A DNA stretch of 7,564 nucleotides, taken from NCBI GenBank assembly GCA_014378225.1, contig JACMOA010000002.1:1-7564 (forward strand), written 5' to 3'. Source of the stretch: Deinococcales bacterium (lineage in GTDB: Bacteria; Deinococcota; Deinococci; Deinococcales; Deinococcaceae). The notes below the pieces were generated by a model that worked only from the letters and a program-made list of their open reading frames with translations, searched no databases and had not been told where the DNA came from. Each line of letters opens with the position of its first letter. The stretch's first letter is position 1. Both the position numbers and the translations under genes were made by a program. Of the stretch, positions 5,585 through 7,564 are shown piece after piece.

Positions 5585-6502
5585 TCAGAGTTGCTGATTC
5601 ATAATCGCCCAGGCCAGTAGGGTAAAAAGGGCGCTCACCAGCCAGAAACGGGCGGTGACTTTCTCCTCGAGCATTCCCAATTTTTCGAAATGGTGATGTA
5701 AAGGTGCCATTTTAAAGAAGCGTTTTCCGGTTCTGCGAAACACCAAAACCTGAATAAACACGCTCAACACCTCGACTACTGGAATAAAAGCCGCCACCGG
5801 AAAGGTCCAGGTCCAGCCGTACAAGATATAGACACTGGCTGCGGCTGCACCCAGCGCAAAGGAGCCAGTGTCTCCCATGAATACACTGGCGGGCCGGAAG
5901 TTGTACCACAAAAATCCCAAAATTGCGCCAACAATCAGGCCCGTGACCGGAGAAATAGCCAGCATGGGCAACAGCACGATGAGGGTCACGCCGCCCAGTA
6001 ACCCGTCTAGGCCATCGGTAAAGTTGAAGGCGTTGACCGCCGCAATCAGCACCACTGCGTACAGCGGAGCATCAAACCAGAAGCCCCACTGCGGCGCAGG
6101 AAGCGGCACAAATTTGGCGGCAGCTACTCCAAAAGCCAGGGCCACCAGAAATTGCAGCGCCAGCTTGTAGCGGGCCTGCAAGCCGTCCGAAGCCCTGCCC
6201 GCTTGACGGTCCCGGACCTTGATAAAGTCGTCCAGAAACCCGATTGCGCCCATGCCCAGGGTAGCCAGCATCAGAATGACCTCTTTGGTGTCCGCGCCTC
6301 CATTGGTAACTACCCCCGCCAGCCACACGATAACAAAGGCCAGCACCAGCGGCACGCCGCCCATGTTGGGGGTTCCGCTTTTGCTCAGATGGCTCGAGGG
6401 ACCGTCTGTTCGCACGGTTTGACCCCAGCCGTTGCGTCGGGCCAGCCCTCCGTAGAGGCCCACCAGAAACCAGGAAAGAAGAATGCTCCATAAAATCGTC
6501 AT
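5585..6502 (-). CDS. mraY: MraY, phospho-N-acetylmuramoyl-pentapeptide transferase
   Basis: This 305-residue polytopic membrane enzyme transfers phospho-MurNAc-pentapeptide from UDP to undecaprenyl phosphate, giving lipid I. Signatures include TPNMGG (44-49), the Asp pair in LDDFIKV (90-96), NAFNFTDGLDGL (157-168) with Asp163 and Asp166, FMGDTGS (208-214) with Asp211, and the histidine motif PLHHHFEKLG (267-276). About ten hydrophobic helices are seen, as in the family, although 305 residues is shorter than the roughly 360 of the E. coli enzyme. The ATG at 6502 has no clear ribosome site (ACATCCAA precedes it). A possible -10 (TAAACT at 6518-6513) lies 10 bases upstream, so a very short leader is possible. 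The gene lies 144 bases after murF and has only two CTCGAG sites. Confidence 0.96.
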   Translation of the reverse strand: MTILWSILLSWFLVGLYGGLARRNGWGQTVRTDGPSSHLSKSGTPNMGGVPLVLAFVIVWLAGVVTNGGADTKEVILMLATLGMGAIGFLDDFIKVRDRQAGRASDGLQARYKLALQFLVALAFGVAAAKFVPLPAPQWGFWFDAPLYAVVLIAAVNAFNFTDGLDGLLGGVTLIVLLPMLAISPVTGLIVGAILGFLWYNFRPASVFMGDTGSFALGAAAASVYILYGWTWTFPVAAFIPVVEVLSVFIQVLVFRRTGKRFFKMAPLHHHFEKLGMLEEKVTARFWLVSALFTLLAWAIMNQQL

Positions 6503-6569
6503 TTGGATGTTCAGTTTAACGGGTTAGGGCAGGGGTGTGAGTGTTCGAGCGCTCGAGTGGAGAGTTAGG

Positions 6570-6623
6570 GGTTATCAGTGGTCAGTCAAAGACGTAGGGC
6601 GTTCTAACTGAGAACTGATAACC
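6570..6623. repeat. Imperfect inverted repeat (17-bp arms) between murF and mraY
   Basis: The left arm GGTTATCAGTGGTCAGT (6570-6586) matches the reverse complement of the right arm ACTGAGAACTGATAACC (6607-6623) at 15 of 17 positions, with a 20-nt loop. There is no T run after it on the minus strand, so it is not a standard terminator. The right arm is part of the heptad array at 6606-6647. Confidence 0.75.
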
Positions 6624-6647
6624 GAGAACTGAAAACCCAAAACCAAT
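6606..6647. repeat. Six-unit degenerate heptad array directly downstream of murF
   Basis: Exactly 42 plus-strand bases split into six 7-base words: AACTGAG, AACTGAT, AACCGAG, AACTGAA, AACCCAA, AACCAAT. All begin with AAC. The last word runs into the murF stop codon (6649-6647). The opposite strand of the 6570-6586 arm shows similar words (GACTGAC, CACTGAT). Confidence 0.65.
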
Positions 6648-7564
6648 CACCTACCCCTCAACCCCTCGAGCACCGCTTCCAGAACGTCTTCCAGCCTCAC
6701 CCCTCGAGAAGCCTTAAAAAGCACCGTATCGCCGGGTTTCAGGTCCTCGAGCAGAGCTTGAATCAGTTCTTGAGCGTCTTGAAAGGGATTCGTACTCAGT
6801 TCCTCTCTGAATTCACCCAGGCTAAAAACTTTATCCGCCACGCCCAGAGCCACCTTTCCGGTTTCATGGTGCAAGGTTCTCGAGTGGGGTCCCAGCTCGA
6901 GCATGTCGCCCAGTACCACGATTTTTCGGCCCGAATATTCACTCAGACCCTCGAGCGCGGCCTGTACACTGATGGGATTGGCGTTGTAGGTGTCGTCTAT
7001 CAAGCGAATTCCCCCACGCTCGAGAACTCGCCAGCGCCCACCCGGAACTTCCACTCGAGCGATGCACAGTGCTGCTATCCCAAGTGGAATCCTCAACTGC
7101 TCGGCCAGCGCCATACCCAGCACGGCGGCTTCACGCACTACAGGGCTGCTCGAGGGAAGTTTTAACCCTATTCCCCCGTAATTCAGCTCGAGAGAGTTTG
7201 CTTCTGGTACAAAAGTAGCCCGCTCGAGGCCGTAGGTGGGAACGCCAGGAAAGTAGTGGGACGCTTGAGCGTTGACCAATCCCAGACGCGCCGCACTTAA
7301 AATCCCTCCCTTTTCCTTTGCAATGGTCTCGAGGGTGCCGAAGAACTCCAGGTGTGCCTCTCCAATCGCGGTAATCACGCCAATATCCGGGGCTACCAGA
7401 GTCATCAACTGGGCCATCTCGCCTATGCGGTCAATGCCCATCTCCACCACCAGCGGTTCCGCACACCCCGCGTGCTCGAGCAGAAAACAGGCAATCGCGT
7501 CCAGAGTATTGAGGTTTCCCGAGGTGAAATATGCGCCCAGTGCGGCCCCTACATATTCTTTGGC
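6647..7564 (-). CDS. murF: MurF, UDP-MurNAc-tripeptide--D-alanyl-D-alanine ligase (N-terminus outside window)
   Basis: The frame is open to the window edge, so 305 C-terminal residues are visible and about 100 or more N-terminal residues, including the GKTTT P-loop, are missing. The first visible residues, AKEYVGAALG, are those that follow the P-loop in Mur ligases. Visible motifs are SGNLNT (15-20), VVEMGIDRIGEM (39-50), ITAIGEAHLEFFG and IAKEKGGIL (with the probable carbamylated Lys), DDTYNANPISV and VVLGDMLELGPHS. These are typical of MurF, and TYNANP separates it from MurC, MurD and MurE. The enzyme joins D-Ala-D-Ala to the UDP-MurNAc-tripeptide in the cytoplasm, giving the substrate of the adjacent mraY product. 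The usual ITN of this family reads ITA here. An internal GTG at 7450 is not the start. Confidence 0.95.
   Translation of the reverse strand, partial: AKEYVGAALGAYFTSGNLNTLDAIACFLLEHAGCAEPLVVEMGIDRIGEMAQLMTLVAPDIGVITAIGEAHLEFFGTLETIAKEKGGILSAARLGLVNAQASHYFPGVPTYGLERATFVPEANSLELNYGGIGLKLPSSSPVVREAAVLGMALAEQLRIPLGIAALCIARVEVPGGRWRVLERGGIRLIDDTYNANPISVQAALEGLSEYSGRKIVVLGDMLELGPHSRTLHHETGKVALGVADKVFSLGEFREELSTNPFQDAQELIQALLEDLKPGDTVLFKASRGVRLEDVLEAVLEGLRGR

Larger units (their letters stand above)
27..7480. repeat. Dispersed, highly iterated palindrome CTCGAG (55 copies)
   Basis: Hand count gives 55 copies. Starts include 27, 289, 412, 626, 837, 876, 960, 1002, 1157, 1494, 2099, 2186, 2280, 2379, 2702, 2795, 2895, 3081, 3303, 3341, 3775, 4043, 4054, 4099, 4432, 4510, 4600, 4681, 4762, 4775, 4861, 4963, 5005, 5107, 5125, 5316, 5440, 5459, 5533, 5666, 6393, 6552, 6665, 6703, 6746, 6879, 6896, 6950, 7019, 7054, 7149, 7187, 7223, 7328 and 7475. 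Base composition alone would give about two. Forty-eight are in genes and seven outside. Only about eight other TCGA tetramers exist in the window. Individual copies are not features; the distribution is. Confidence 0.95.

Noticed and set aside
6072..6491. Minus-strand frame of 139 codons inside mraY
   Set aside because: It is a frame-shifted shadow of mraY, which has all the catalytic motifs.
6570..6623. Inverted repeat as an intrinsic terminator for murF
   Set aside because: No T run follows the hairpin on the minus strand, and the loop is long.
27..7480. CTCGAG copies as a CRISPR array or transposon ends
   Set aside because: The copies are only 6-8 bases, irregularly spaced, and lie within intact genes in all phases, with no spacers or transposase.

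Overview
This window looks like a stretch of a moderately GC-rich bacterial chromosome that carries a peptidoglycan/division (dcw-type) gene block. Protein style (divergent MurD and FtsW motifs, a PpiD-like anchored parvulin protein) and the compact layout suggest the Deinococcota, perhaps a Meiothermus-like member of the Thermales. That assignment is inference from memory; no 16S gene or other decisive marker is present.

Layout. All protein genes are on the minus strand. Read in the direction of transcription (high to low coordinates) they are: murF (7564-6647, start outside the window), mraY (6502-5585), murD (5241-3913), ftsW (3916-2591, overlapping murD by 4 bp), a small three-helix membrane protein of the CBU_0592 type (2462-2214), and a membrane-anchored PpiC/SurA-like folding factor (1796-1, C-terminus outside the window). 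A tRNA-Arg(CCG) gene with its own terminator lies on the plus strand at 1956-2032, between the last two protein genes and divergent from the folding-factor gene.

How the genes work together. MurF completes UDP-MurNAc-pentapeptide, and MraY transfers the phospho-sugar peptide to undecaprenyl phosphate to make lipid I. MurD acts earlier, adding D-Glu to UDP-MurNAc-L-Ala. FtsW is the SEDS polymerase that uses lipid II at the septum. The usual next gene, murG, does not follow ftsW, so the cluster breaks here. murF/mraY and mraY/murD are separated by 144 and 343 bp that contain heptad-periodic repeats, an inverted repeat and possible control signals.

Most striking signal. The palindrome CTCGAG occurs 55 times by my hand count (about one per 137 bp, against roughly two expected from base composition). 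It occurs at the same density in genes and between them and in all three codon phases. This resembles the HIP1 phenomenon of cyanobacteria, but with a different word. I see no CRISPR array, insertion sequence, prophage or defence gene.
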